Below, one piece after another: positions 8,344 to 17,422 of a DNA stretch of 64,000 bases. The position numbers were made by a program, and so were the translations under genes. Source of the DNA: Kitasatospora sp. MAP12-44 (GTDB lineage Bacteria; Actinomycetota; Actinomycetes; Streptomycetales; Streptomycetaceae); the NCBI RefSeq assembly GCF_029892095.1, contig NZ_JARZAE010000004.1, positions 1,240,001 through 1,304,000 of the forward strand, read 5' to 3'. How positions within the stretch are numbered: the first letter of the stretch is position 1; each line of letters starts with the position of its first letter. A model generated the notes under the pieces. It had not been told where the DNA came from and searched no databases. It saw nothing but the letters and a program-made list of their open reading frames with translations.

Positions 8344-8396
8344 CATGAAGTACTCATGCCGTGAGCCTCGTTATTTGCCGGGCCGCCCACTAGTTT
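8344..8396 (+). promoter_or_regulatory. Candidate LysR operator and leaderless promoter
   Basis: CATGA-AGTAC-TCATG (8344-8358) is an inverted repeat in the MFS/LysR divergent gap. TAGTTT (8391-8396) matches a TANNNT -10 box and ends 6 bases before the LysR ATG (8403), where no Shine-Dalgarno sequence is present. A leaderless LysR transcript with autoregulation is inferred. Confidence 0.45.
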
Positions 8397-8402
8397 GGCG
8401 GG

Positions 8403-9413
8403 ATGCGGATCGAGCGACGGCATCTTGAGGTCGTGCTGGCCGTATCCGAGGTGGGGAGCATCTCCAGGGCCGCGGCGGCACTGCGGATCGCGCAGCCGGC
8501 GCTGACGGCGCAGTTGGCGCGCATCGAGCAGGCCTTCGGTGGTCGGCTGTTCGAGCGCGGGAGTGCCGGGGTGACGCCGACTCCCTTGGGGCGGGAGGTT
8601 GTTGCGCGGTCGCGGGGGATCCTGGAGCAGTTCGAGGAACTGTGCCAGGCGTCCTGGTCACTGGCGGCGCAGGCCAAGTCGACGCAGGACGTACGGATCG
8701 CCGGCGTGTCCAGCGCGTTCACCACGGTGCTGCTGGCCCAGGCGGTCCAGCGGCGGTTCAACGGGTGCCGGATCGTCAGCCTCAGCGGGATGCCCAGGTC
8801 GGCGATCATCACCATGCTCGACCGGGCCGAGGTCGACGCGGCGATCCTGCACGAGATCCCCGGCCATCCGCTGGTGCTGCCCGAGTCCGTCGCCAGCACG
8901 CAACTGCTGGCGGCCGAGCCGAAGTTCGTCATCGTCCGGAGCACCCACCCGCTCGCCGGGAACCGGCTGGTCGAGTTGGCGGAACTGGCCGGGGACGACT
9001 GGGTGCTGCCGCTGCCCGAGGACGACGGGTGGCACGAGTACTTCCTCGCCACCTGCCTGCGGGCCGGGTTCTCGCCGCGGGTCGGCTGCTACACCTCCGA
9101 CCAGAAGATCGCGTTGGAGGCGGTCGCCGACGGGCTGGTGTGCGGCAGCTATCCGACGATCGTGGCGGCGAGCGGCGAGGCCGTCCTCGAACCGCTCGGC
9201 GCGCCGCTGCGCCGCCGGGTGCTGCTGGCCTGGCCCGGGACCTCCCCGCTCGCGCACTGCGCCGCGGAGTTGGCCCGCACCCTGGTGGCCGGCTACGGGG
9301 AACTCGTCCTCTCGCGCCGGCATGCGGCGCCGTGGTGGCGGGCGCAGCGGGACGTCGTGATTCACGGCGCCCGGCAGGACGGGCGGCGGAACTCGCGCTA
9401 TTCAGGCGCCTGA
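8403..9413 (+). CDS. LysR family transcriptional regulator
   Basis: The product is 336 aa. The N-terminal winged helix-turn-helix is classical: RHLEVVLAVSEVGSISRAAA, LRIAQPALTAQLARIE and GGRLFERG, ending about residue 62 with TPLGREVVARS. The rest is the periplasmic-binding-like effector domain (VRIAGVSSAF, VDAAILHEIPGHP, FVIVRSTHPLAG). It diverges from the MFS transporter at 7113-8282, the usual arrangement of a LysR protein and the gene it controls. The inducer is unknown. Confidence 0.92.
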   Translation: MRIERRHLEVVLAVSEVGSISRAAAALRIAQPALTAQLARIEQAFGGRLFERGSAGVTPTPLGREVVARSRGILEQFEELCQASWSLAAQAKSTQDVRIAGVSSAFTTVLLAQAVQRRFNGCRIVSLSGMPRSAIITMLDRAEVDAAILHEIPGHPLVLPESVASTQLLAAEPKFVIVRSTHPLAGNRLVELAELAGDDWVLPLPEDDGWHEYFLATCLRAGFSPRVGCYTSDQKIALEAVADGLVCGSYPTIVAASGEAVLEPLGAPLRRRVLLAWPGTSPLAHCAAELARTLVAGYGELVLSRRHAAPWWRAQRDVVIHGARQDGRRNSRYSGA

Positions 9414-9789
9414 CCTCCGCTCGTGACAGCGGCTCGTGACAGCGGGCGTGCGATCCCGGGCGCCTTTCGGCAGGTCTGCGGGAATTCGCACGACTTCGAC
9501 GCAATTGCCGGGATCGCGCCGAAGCGGACTGATATATGCCCAGGTCAGGGCGGGGTGACTGGGCGCAAACCTGACGGTTTCCGGCCCATAGCACCGACCC
9601 ATAACTCCAAAGATATGGATTATTCACTCTTGTATGCCAGTGAATAGATCCTTAATATTTCAAGGGTTTCCGGACATTCCCGCACCGGGCCTCAGCAAAC
9701 GATCGCTCGCACCCCCACGAATTCCGAGCGGGCTTCGCTGTGCCCGAAAAGCGCATCTCAACCCCACCACAACGCGACAGGGGACCCCC
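9414..9789. other. Intergenic region with AT-rich promoter island
   Basis: There is no gene here. After the LysR stop, a 13-base tandem repeat (CTCGTGACAGCGG at 9420-9432 and 9433-9445) is followed by GC-rich sequence. From about 9600 to 9665 the composition turns strikingly AT-rich, which is rare in this window and typical of a regulated promoter for the glutamic peptidase. The peptidase ribosome site (AGGGGA) is at about 9780. Confidence 0.5.
9621..9646. promoter_or_regulatory. AT-rich inverted repeat, likely operator of the glutamic peptidase
   Basis: TATTCACT (9621-9628) and AGTGAATA (9639-9646) are perfect 8-base inverted arms with a 10-base spacer. TTAATATT follows at 9652-9659 as a possible -10 region. 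The element is 144 bases upstream of the secreted peptidase start. The factor that binds is unknown. Confidence 0.5.
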
Positions 9790-10542
9790 ATGAAGATTCA
9801 CGGACGCCGTGCAATCACCGCCCTGGCCACGATCACCCCGCTGCTGCTGACGGCGGCGCTCGGCGCGGCCGGCCCGGCCACCGCCGCTCCCGCAGCTCCC
9901 GCAGCGCCCACGCACTACGACCACGCCCTGCACGCTCAGCCCGTCCAGCACGCCAACCAGATCTGGGGCGGCTACGCGATGACCGGTGAGACCTACACCT
10001 CGGTCACCGGCAGCTGGACAGTCCCGACGCTCAACTGCTCGGCCACCCGCAACAGCGCGGTCTCGCCGTGGATCGGCATCGACGGCTGGAGCTCGAGCAG
10101 CGTCGAGCAGATAGGTTTCGACCAGGACTGCACCAACGGCGTCGCCGGCTACTTCCCATGGGTCGAGATGTACCCGGCGAACTCGATCTACTTCACCGAG
10201 ACGGTCAAGGCCGGCGACCACATCGACGCGACCGTGTCGGTCAGCGGCACCACATTCACCCTCACCGAGTCCGACACCACCCAGGGCTGGTCCAAGACCT
10301 ACCACGAGACCGGCAGTTACGCCCTGTCCTCCGCCGAGGCCATCCTGGAGGACCTCGGCAGCAACATCCCGCAGGTCGCGGGCTTCGGGTCGGTCAACTT
10401 CACCAACCTGACGGCCAACGGCGTCGCATTCGCGAGCGCGGGCACCGCCAACGCCACCAGCATCGAGCGCAGGAACACCCTGCTGACCAAGAACTCGGCA
10501 CTGGGCAGCGGCAGTTTCAGCATCAGCTGGCTGCACGCCTGA
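9790..10542 (+). CDS. Secreted G1 family glutamic endopeptidase
   Basis: This is a 250-aa precursor. Residues 1-33 are a signal peptide (basic MKIHGRR, hydrophobic ITALATITPLLLTAAL, AxA cleavage region). The mature part is an eqolisin-type beta-sandwich: TSVTGSWTVPTL, SPWIGIDGW, FPWVEMYP and GFGSVNFTN all match the family. The family's catalytic Gln/Glu pair maps to Q107 (in EQIGFDQ) and E187 (in AEAILED). It should be an acid-active extracellular endopeptidase. ATG 9790 follows AGGGGA. It is monocistronic, with its own AT-rich promoter and a strong downstream hairpin. Confidence 0.88.
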   Translation: MKIHGRRAITALATITPLLLTAALGAAGPATAAPAAPAAPTHYDHALHAQPVQHANQIWGGYAMTGETYTSVTGSWTVPTLNCSATRNSAVSPWIGIDGWSSSSVEQIGFDQDCTNGVAGYFPWVEMYPANSIYFTETVKAGDHIDATVSVSGTTFTLTESDTTQGWSKTYHETGSYALSSAEAILEDLGSNIPQVAGFGSVNFTNLTANGVAFASAGTANATSIERRNTLLTKNSALGSGSFSISWLHA

Positions 10543-10559
10543 TCCGCACGTCGATGACC

Positions 10560-10598
10560 GGGCCCGGGCCTGCGAGCGCCCCTCGCAGGCCCGGGCCC
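10560..10598 (+). terminator. Strong hairpin terminator after the glutamic peptidase
   Basis: GGGCCCGGGCCTGCGAG (10560-10576) pairs perfectly with its complement at 10582-10598 across a 5-base loop (17-bp stem). It starts 18 bases after the peptidase stop. There is no U-tract, as usual for streptomycete terminators. Confidence 0.8.
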
Positions 10599-10813
10599 GT
10601 CCACATCAGGCGCCAGCCGCCAGGCGTCAGGCCTCGGCCTGCTGAGCCGCCGTCGTGGCGAAGGGCATCCAGGGTCTCGGCGGTGTAGCGCCTCGGTGTG
10701 ACACCTTCTGTTAGCGGTCAACTGCACAGCGCGATCGAGCCTAGCGGTACGGAAGGACGCCAACGGCCCATCGGCCGAAGCGGGGTGATCACGCTCGACC
10801 GCAACTTCCTTGC

Positions 10814-11677
10814 CTACCAGCCGTTCTGACCCACCGACTGGGCGAGCAAGGCGGCCGGCTCGCGGCGGCGGGCCCAGGCGCGGGCGGAGATGCGGGCCAA
10901 CAGGCCGGCGGCCGGGTCGTGTTCGTCGTGGCCGGTCGCCAGCGGACCGGTGTAGCAGACGGCGATCACGTACGGCGCGGCGTCCGGCGGGCGGACGACG
11001 CCCGCGCTGTGGCGGACCCCGGGGATCCAGCCGTTCTTGAAGGCGATGCGGGTGCCGGGCGGCAGGCCGGCCGCCAAGTCGACCCGCCAGGTGTTGCGTT
11101 CCAGCAGGTCGAGCAGCTCCGGTGACAGGGATCGCAGCAGCCTGGCCAGGTCGAGCGCGGTGACCTGGTTGTCCACTCCGGCTGCCCGGGCGCGGTGGTC
11201 CTCGATGCCGCGCGGGCTCGCGCTGCGGCTCGCGCCGGCCCGCCGCCACACCTCGGCCACCGCGTCATGGCCGACCTGGGCCAGGCAGAGGTTGGTGGCC
11301 AGGTTCGAGGAGTGGGTGATCATGCGCTCGGCGAGCCAGCGCAGCGGGGCCGTACCGGAGTCGAGCAGCCGCCAGGGCTCCGGGTCGCTGTCCCAGTCGG
11401 GATCGTTGGAGAAACCGCCGCCGACGGCCGAGGCGAAGCGGTTGACCACCGGGATTTCGGCGTCCAGATCCAGTCCGCTCGCGTACAGGGCGGCGAGCAC
11501 GGCCACCTTCATGGTGCTGGCCGCCTGGTGCGGGACGTCGGCGTTGCGCAGGACGGCCGGTGGGCCGTCCAGCGGGCCGGCGACGACGGACAGCACCCGC
11601 TCGGGGCGGGCGGCGATCCGCCGCGCCAAGGCCACCGGGGTCACCGGGGTAACCGGGGTAACCGGGTCGGTCGTCAT
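10814..11677 (-). CDS. Class A beta-lactamase-like serine hydrolase
   Basis: The product is 287 aa. It carries the three class-A/penicilloyl-hydrolase motifs: STMK at 54-57 (nucleophile S54, K57), SSN (THSSNLATN, replacing SDN) and KNG (AFKNGWIPG, replacing KTG). A canonical ExxLN omega-loop is not obvious. No signal peptide is visible. The N-terminus is instead a short VTP repeat, so cytoplasmic location or a mis-set start is possible. It may be a DD-peptidase or esterase rather than a resistance enzyme. The start follows GAGGGGAC. Downstream genes converge; no regulator is adjacent. Confidence 0.8.
   Translation of the reverse strand: MTTDPVTPVTPVTPVALARRIAARPERVLSVVAGPLDGPPAVLRNADVPHQAASTMKVAVLAALYASGLDLDAEIPVVNRFASAVGGGFSNDPDWDSDPEPWRLLDSGTAPLRWLAERMITHSSNLATNLCLAQVGHDAVAEVWRRAGASRSASPRGIEDHRARAAGVDNQVTALDLARLLRSLSPELLDLLERNTWRVDLAAGLPPGTRIAFKNGWIPGVRHSAGVVRPPDAAPYVIAVCYTGPLATGHDEHDPAAGLLARISARAWARRREPAALLAQSVGQNGW
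11632..11667. repeat. 9-base tandem repeat in the beta-lactamase-like gene's 5' end
   Basis: Four 9-base units (consensus TMACCGGGG) run from 11632 to 11667 and encode the repeated VTP tripeptide of residues 6-15. Repeat number could vary between strains without shifting the frame. Confidence 0.75.
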
Positions 11678-11822
11678 GGGTGGGTCCCCTCGTGATGCCG
11701 CTGAGCGGGTCTGCCGGGCCGTTTCGGCAGCGTAACCAGCCCGCTGCAGGGCAGCACCTTGAGGTGTGGCGAGCAGGGCATGCGCCCGCCCCGGGCGCGG
11801 GTGATCCGTACGGGTTACCGGG

Positions 11823-14800
11823 TCAGGAAGTCGGCACCTCCGCCGGGCGCTTGAACATCCGGGTCGCGGTGATCTCGCCGTGGATCGCCGGGCCGTCCGG
11901 GTCCTGGGCGGTGGGCAGGCCGGGGCGCAGGTGCTCCTCGACCGAGATGTACTTCAGGCCCGCCCGCAGGTCCGCGTCGTTGCGCAGCCGGATCACCAGC
12001 GGGAACTCGGCGAGCGCGGTGGTGTCGAACAGGCCGGTGGTGTAGATGAGTTGGACGCCGAGGGCGTCCGCCACCGCGCGCTGGAGCTCCAGCAGGTAGG
12101 TGGCGTTGGCCCGGCCGATCGGGTTGTCGAGGAAGAGCGTGCCGGCGTGCCGCAGCTGCGACTGGCCGCGGTCGTTGGCGCGCAGCGCGGCCATCGTGCA
12201 GTAGAGCGCGATCGCCGCGGTGAGCAGCTGGCCACCGGAGAAGACGTCCGACATCTGACCCACGCTCACCCGTTCGGCGCGCAGCACCGCGTCCGGCTTG
12301 AGGATCTCCACGCTGACGCCCTTGGGCCCGATCGCCGCCGCCACACCGCGCAGCAGCAGCGACATGCCGTCCCGGCGCAGGTCGCTGTTCTTCCTGACGG
12401 CTGCCCGGGTGGCCTCGTCGATCACCTCGCCCAGGCGCTCGACCAGCAGCGTCTGGTCCGGGTCCTCGAAGCGGATCCGCAGGAACTCCTGCCCGGACCA
12501 CTCCCCCAGGCCCTCCGGCAGCCGGGAGAGCCGCTGGGCGGCGCGCAGCGTGCCGAGCGCGCTCTCCACCAGGCCGCGCAAGCGGTCGACGATGCCGCCG
12601 CGGTTGCGTTCCAGCTGTTCGAGCTCGTCGGACAGCACCCGCAGCCGCGGTGCGAAGGCGTCGGCCCAGGCGCCGGCGTGGTCGGGCAGCGCGGCGGCCG
12701 GCAGCTCGCGGATCTGCTGGCGGGCGGGGGTGCGGACGGCCTCGTAGCGGGCCGCGTTGGCGTGCCGCACCAGCGCGTCGCAGGCGTCGCGGACGGCGAG
12801 TTCGGCTGCGGTCAGCTCGGCGGCGGCGGTGCGCAGGGTGCGGCGGGTCTCGGTGGCGACCGAGCGGGCCTCGGCCAGGCTGTCGAGGTAGGGCTCGGCG
12901 CGCTGCTCGCTCTCGTCCGGCGTGTGGTCGCGCAGGCCGTCGCGCAGCTGGGCGGCGGCCTCGTCGAAGTCGGCGGCCGAGGACTGCGCGGACTCCAGGG
13001 TGCGCAGCAGGTCGGCGTGCTCGATCCGGGCGTTCTCCACCAGCTCGCGCCGCTCGGCGAGCCGACTGGTGGCGCCGCGCAGCAGCTGCTGGGCGTGCTC
13101 GGGGTCGGCCGGGACCAGCTCCTCGGGCAGCTCGGTGTGCGCCTCGCCGCTCGCGGGGGCCGAGCGCTCGACCTCGCCGCGCAGCCGGCCGAGCTGCTCG
13201 CTGGCGGTCGCGGAGCGGGCCTCGATGGTGGCGACCAGCTCCTCGGCGCGCGCGGCGGCAGCCTGCCGGGCCGGGCCGTCGGCGCCGTCGGGACTGGAGA
13301 GCAGCTCCTCAGCGCGGGTGCGGACCTTGTTGGTGAGCCGGTCGAGTTCGGCCTGGGCGGCCGTCTCGTCGCTCTCCGCGCGGGCCTGCTCGGCGCGCAG
13401 GTCGGCGCCGACGCCGACCTTCTCGTAGAGCTGGGCGGCGGCCCGGTAGGCCTCGCGCAGGGCGGGCAGCGAGGCGGTGGGCAGCTCGTCGGTGGCGGCC
13501 ACCGTGCCGGAGAGCTCGGCGCGCTCGGCGCGCAGCGTGCGCGCGGTGCGGCGGGCGTCGTCGGCGGCGCGCTGGGCGGCCCGGCGGTCCTCGTCGCAGG
13601 CCCGGGCGCGCTCGGCGCAGCCGGCCTGGCGGCGCTCGCACTCGGCGACGTCCTCGGCGAGTTCGCGCAGGGCGCGCGTCCAACCCGCCCGCTCGCGCAG
13701 CCGGAAGGCGAGGCCGGCCAGCGCGTCGGCGCGGCGGCGGGCGCGCTGGGCGGCCTCCCGGCGCTCCTCGTGAACGGCGGCGACGGTGGCCCGGTCGGCC
13801 TCGGCCTCGCTGTGCTCGGCGCGGGCGGCGGCCAGCTGGGCGGTGGCGAGCTCGGCGGCCTGGGCCGCGGCGACGGCTGCGGCGGCCAGCTCGGCCAGCG
13901 TCCCGGGCGGGCACTGGGCGTGCCAGGAGGCGAGCCGGGCGGCGAGCGCGCGGTCGCCGCCGAGCCGGGCGGCCAGCTCGCGGATGTGCTCCTCGCGGGC
14001 GGTGGCGCGGCTGCGCAGCTCGCGGCGCTCGTCGTCGGCGGCGCTCTCGTCGTGCATGGCCGGGTTCGGCGGGACGAGGAAGAACGCGGGCTCGGCGGTG
14101 ATCGGGGCGATCAGCGAGGCGGCGGTGCCGACCGCGACGGTCGAGCGCGGCAGCAGGGCGGCGGCCTGCAGGGCCTCGCGGGCGCGCTCCAGCGAGCTCG
14201 GGTCGGTGACCACCACGCCGTCGACCAGTTCGGGGCGGGCGGCCAGGATCGCCTCGTGGTCGGCCGGGTCGACAGACTGGGCGAGGTAGCGCCAGCCGGG
14301 CAGCGCCGGGATGCCGTGCTCGCCGAGGTACTCGACGGTGGCCAGTACGTCCGGGCCGGGCGGCAGCAGGCCGCCGTCGCCGAGTGCGGCCAGGATCCGC
14401 GAGTCGTCGGCGGCGGCGGTGCGCAGGTCGAAGAGAGTGCGCTCGGCTGATGCGACCGAGCTGTCGAGAAGCTCGCGCAGGTCCTCGGCGGCGGCGTCCA
14501 GCAGGACGGGAGTGAGCTCTCGTGACGAGTTGCCACTCTCAGCGTCGCTGCCGCCCTGGTACGGCGCCAGCGAGAGCAGCTCGGCCAGCCGCGGCTCGGC
14601 GGCCAGTTGAGCGGCGGTGCGCTGCTCGCCGCCCAGCGCGCGCTGGGCGGCCGTCCGGGCGTCGCTGGCGCGGGCGGCGGCGAGTTCGGCGCGGCCCTCC
14701 TGCGCGGCCGCCTCGCGGGTCCGGGCGGTCGCCTGCTCGGCGGCGGCGCGGGCCTGGTCGAGGGCGGTGGTGGCGGCCCGCTCGGCGTCGGAGGCGTGCA

Positions 14801-16394
14801 GCGCGGCGCGGGCCGGGTCGGGCTCCTCGGTGCCGGCGTCGATCCAGCCGGCCTGGACGGCCGCCTGGGTCTCCTGCTCGACCTCGGCGAGGCGCTGGCG
14901 CAGGTGGTCGGCCTCGCTGCGGGCCTTCTGGGCGGCGGTGGCCGCGGCCAGACCGTCGGCCTGCACCCGGGAGCCGTCCTCCTGGAGCTCGGCGGCGCGC
15001 GCCTCCTCGGTCTCGGCGCGCTCCTCGGCCGTACCGGCGGCGGCCTCCAGCGCGTGCGCCAGGGCCCCGGCGGCCTGCGCGCGGGCGGCCAGCGCCGGGG
15101 CGGCGTCCAGCTCGGCCTCGCGGATGGCGGCGGCGACCCTGGCCGCCCGGTCGGCGGCGGCGCGGTGGCGCAGCACGACCTCGGCGGCCTGCCAGGCGGA
15201 GTGCAGGGTGCGCGCGTCGAGCAGCTCGCGGCGCAGGCCCGCCGCCTCGGCGGTGGCGGCGGCCAGGCCGAGGGTGGCGTGCCGGTGGGTCAGCTCGGCG
15301 GTGATCAGCGAGTGCCGGGTGCGGTCCGCCTCGGCGGCGGTCACCGCGCTCGCGGCGGCGGCCACCTCGATGGCCAGGTCCTGGGCCCGCTCGCGCTCGG
15401 CACCGGCCCGGGCGGCCAGGGCCTGGGCGAGCCGGCGGGTGCGGCGCTCGGCGGCGCGGTGGGTCTCGCGGACGGACTCGCGGGCGGCGGTGGCGTCCAC
15501 GATCCGCTGCAGCAGGTCGAGCGAGCCGGCCGTGAAGTCGCGCTCGGCGGTGAGCTCGGCGCGCCGGCCGAGCTTGGCGGCGAAGCCGTGCACCAGGTCG
15601 GCGAGGCCGTCGGTGTCCCGGGTGTCGGTGACGGCGCGCAGCAGCAGGTCGGTGAAGTCGGAGTCGTGCTTGACCGCGAAGAGGCCGGCCGCCTCGCCCT
15701 CGTCCGCATTCATCTCCCGCTGGTAGCGGAAGAGTTCGGGGTCCAGGCCGAGGTCCCCGAGGTGCTCGGTCCAGCGCTCGTGGCCGTCCTCGAAGGTGAG
15801 GTCGAGGTACGGGTAGGCCTTGCCGGCCTCGGTGAGCGCGTCGCGGAAGCCCTTCATGGTGCGGCGGCGGCCGCGGGTGCGCTGCTCGCCGCCCAGCGCG
15901 GGCCGCTCGGCGACCGGCAGCGCGTCCAGGGTGAGGCCAGGGCCCGGCCGGAAGGAGTACCAGGTCTCGGCGAACTTGCGCGGGTCGGAGGAGACTTGGC
16001 GCCCACGCCACTCGCTGACCTTGCCGACCACGATCAGCTCGCCGGTCAACGTGTGCTGCCACTCCAGCGCGACATGGCCGCAGTCGTCGGCCAGCAGGAA
16101 CTTGCGCAGCACGCCGGAGCTGGCGCCGCCCAGGGTGTTGCGGTGGCCCGGCAGCATCACCGAGAAGATCAGCTTGAGCAGGACGGACTTGCCGCCGCCG
16201 TTCTCCAGGAAGAGCACGCCGGCCGGCGCGGGCCGGCGCTGCGGGCCCTCGGGCTCCTCACCGAACAGGCCCGGCTGCTGCGGGGCCGGATTGGCCACCG
16301 GCTCGCCGACTCCGCGCAGGTCCAGCACCGTGTCGGCGTAGCGGGCGCCGGCCGGTCCGATGGAGTAGAGGCGGACCCGGTTGAGCTCGTACAT
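11823..16394 (-). CDS. SMC/MukB-like condensin ATPase (MksB/JetC-type)
   Basis: This 1523-aa protein has an SMC head split to both ends. Walker A GGGKS is at 66-70 (preceded by LFLEN), a Q-loop-like region is near 110, the ABC signature SGGQ is at 1386-1389 and Walker B LFLDN has D1423. Between them lie long Ala/Glu/Arg-rich coiled coils (roughly 280-500, 760-1010 and 1050-1240) around a hinge-like region near 600-720. The length is like MukB (about 1490 aa) rather than canonical Smc. It should entrap DNA together with the kleisin and KITE proteins encoded upstream. The ATG at 16394 follows GAAGGCG. It is the third and last gene of the operon. Confidence 0.8.
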   Translation of the reverse strand: MYELNRVRLYSIGPAGARYADTVLDLRGVGEPVANPAPQQPGLFGEEPEGPQRRPAPAGVLFLENGGGKSVLLKLIFSVMLPGHRNTLGGASSGVLRKFLLADDCGHVALEWQHTLTGELIVVGKVSEWRGRQVSSDPRKFAETWYSFRPGPGLTLDALPVAERPALGGEQRTRGRRRTMKGFRDALTEAGKAYPYLDLTFEDGHERWTEHLGDLGLDPELFRYQREMNADEGEAAGLFAVKHDSDFTDLLLRAVTDTRDTDGLADLVHGFAAKLGRRAELTAERDFTAGSLDLLQRIVDATAARESVRETHRAAERRTRRLAQALAARAGAERERAQDLAIEVAAAASAVTAAEADRTRHSLITAELTHRHATLGLAAATAEAAGLRRELLDARTLHSAWQAAEVVLRHRAAADRAARVAAAIREAELDAAPALAARAQAAGALAHALEAAAGTAEERAETEEARAAELQEDGSRVQADGLAAATAAQKARSEADHLRQRLAEVEQETQAAVQAGWIDAGTEEPDPARAALHASDAERAATTALDQARAAAEQATARTREAAAQEGRAELAAARASDARTAAQRALGGEQRTAAQLAAEPRLAELLSLAPYQGGSDAESGNSSRELTPVLLDAAAEDLRELLDSSVASAERTLFDLRTAAADDSRILAALGDGGLLPPGPDVLATVEYLGEHGIPALPGWRYLAQSVDPADHEAILAARPELVDGVVVTDPSSLERAREALQAAALLPRSTVAVGTAASLIAPITAEPAFFLVPPNPAMHDESAADDERRELRSRATAREEHIRELAARLGGDRALAARLASWHAQCPPGTLAELAAAAVAAAQAAELATAQLAAARAEHSEAEADRATVAAVHEERREAAQRARRRADALAGLAFRLRERAGWTRALRELAEDVAECERRQAGCAERARACDEDRRAAQRAADDARRTARTLRAERAELSGTVAATDELPTASLPALREAYRAAAQLYEKVGVGADLRAEQARAESDETAAQAELDRLTNKVRTRAEELLSSPDGADGPARQAAAARAEELVATIEARSATASEQLGRLRGEVERSAPASGEAHTELPEELVPADPEHAQQLLRGATSRLAERRELVENARIEHADLLRTLESAQSSAADFDEAAAQLRDGLRDHTPDESEQRAEPYLDSLAEARSVATETRRTLRTAAAELTAAELAVRDACDALVRHANAARYEAVRTPARQQIRELPAAALPDHAGAWADAFAPRLRVLSDELEQLERNRGGIVDRLRGLVESALGTLRAAQRLSRLPEGLGEWSGQEFLRIRFEDPDQTLLVERLGEVIDEATRAAVRKNSDLRRDGMSLLLRGVAAAIGPKGVSVEILKPDAVLRAERVSVGQMSDVFSGGQLLTAAIALYCTMAALRANDRGQSQLRHAGTLFLDNPIGRANATYLLELQRAVADALGVQLIYTTGLFDTTALAEFPLVIRLRNDADLRAGLKYISVEEHLRPGLPTAQDPDGPAIHGEITATRMFKRPAEVPTS

Positions 16395-16507
16395 GAATCG
16401 CCTTCAGCAGGGGGTTGGTTGGAGGGGAGTCGGTGAGGAAGTCGGGAGAGGAGGGAAGTCGGGAGCGGAGTCGGAGGGGACGGTCAGCGGGAGTTTCAGA
16501 AGGAGTG
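16395..16507. repeat. Strand-skewed repetitive spacer between KITE and SMC genes
   Basis: This 113-base gap is almost pure purine on the plus strand. It contains repeated GGAAGTCGGGAG-type units (about 16437-16481) and GGGAG/GGAG blocks. Transcribed from the minus strand it would give a C/U-rich leader before the SMC gene. Such tight operons usually have overlapping genes, so the spacer is unusual. Its function is unknown. Confidence 0.5.
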
Positions 16508-17383
16508 TCAGAGGGAGTGGAACGGCAGGCCGGCGTCGGCGACCAGTTCGTCGCTGTGGTCGGCGGGCAGCAGGGTGGCGCTGCCGTCGGTGACCGGGAC
16601 GACGCCGAGGTCGAGCAGCTCGCCCATCGCGGCGCTGCCGGCCAGGTCGCGGACCTGGAGCTGGTAGCGGGCGGTGGTGCGGTAGGTGCCGCCGGCGTCG
16701 TCCGAGGCCTTCTGCAGGAAGCCGGAGTCGACCAGGAAGGCCACCGCCTTGCCGGTGATGCCGATGGTGGAGCCGGCCAGCCGGCGGGCGTCCTTGGTGG
16801 CGCCGGTGGTGGAGCGCCGGGCCCAGACCCGCCAGGCCGCCTCCAGGCCGGGCGCGTCACTGCTGGGGTCGGTGTTGTCGCCACTCAGCTCGGCCTGCTC
16901 CTCAAGTCGGCGGCAGGCCTGGCGGACGAAGGCGTCGACGCCGTTGACGGTGATCCGGCCGAGGTAGCCCTCGTCGGCCAGATCCTCGGGGCGCGGGAAG
17001 GCCATCGCGGCCACGGCCAGGTGGGCCAGGCCGTGCAGGAAGCGGTCGGTGGTCTCGGAGGCGGCGCGGCGCGAGTAGTCGCCCATCTTGACCGCGAACA
17101 CCGAGTCCTCGGCCGCCGCCATCGCCATACCGGCGCGCGGGGAGACCTCCAGGACGACCAGGTTCAGCCCGGTGGCGACGGCGTCGGCGAGCCGGGCGAA
17201 GGCCGGGTCCTCGCGGTAGCGGCGGACCAGCTCGGTGTACTCGGCGTCGCGGGCGGGCAGCAGCTTGGACTGCAGGCCGAAGGAGACCAGCCGGGCGGCG
17301 TCGGCGACGTCGCCCGCGCTGAGCGCCGCCGGGGCGGGCTCGGCCTCGGCGGCGGTCCAGGACGCGTCGTGCGGGGTCGTCAC
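16508..17383 (-). CDS. KITE / MukE-like (MksE, JetB-type) condensin subunit
   Basis: The product is 291 aa. The central and C-terminal parts suggest tandem winged-helix domains: DAFVRQACRRLEEQAEL, GSTIGITGKAVAFLVDSGFLQK, TYRTTARYQLQVRDL and MGELLDLGVVPV. Between a kleisin-like gene and an SMC gene this matches MukE/MksE/JetB. I infer the assignment mainly from gene order, size and winged-helix character, because these subunits are poorly conserved. The GTG at 17383 has GAGGAG 9 bases upstream. It is separated from the upstream kleisin gene by a 259-base repeat array. Confidence 0.65.
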   Translation of the reverse strand: MTTPHDASWTAAEAEPAPAALSAGDVADAARLVSFGLQSKLLPARDAEYTELVRRYREDPAFARLADAVATGLNLVVLEVSPRAGMAMAAAEDSVFAVKMGDYSRRAASETTDRFLHGLAHLAVAAMAFPRPEDLADEGYLGRITVNGVDAFVRQACRRLEEQAELSGDNTDPSSDAPGLEAAWRVWARRSTTGATKDARRLAGSTIGITGKAVAFLVDSGFLQKASDDAGGTYRTTARYQLQVRDLAGSAAMGELLDLGVVPVTDGSATLLPADHSDELVADAGLPFHSL

Positions 17384-17422
17384 GGGTGCTGCTCCTCAGT
17401 GCTGTTGGTGGTCCTGGCGGCG

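Noticed and set aside
10700..10829. Plus-strand open frame ending SGVITLDRNFLAYQPF with TGA at 10827
   Set aside because: It has no start codon with a ribosome site, no recognisable family, and overlaps the 3' end of the beta-lactamase-like gene; it may be chance or a small remnant.
11880..16436. Very long open frames on the plus strand opposite the SMC gene (11880-14450, 14607-16436)
   Set aside because: They are GC-bias shadows: low-complexity Gly/Gln/Arg-rich translations without domain motifs, whereas the minus strand has clear Walker and signature motifs.
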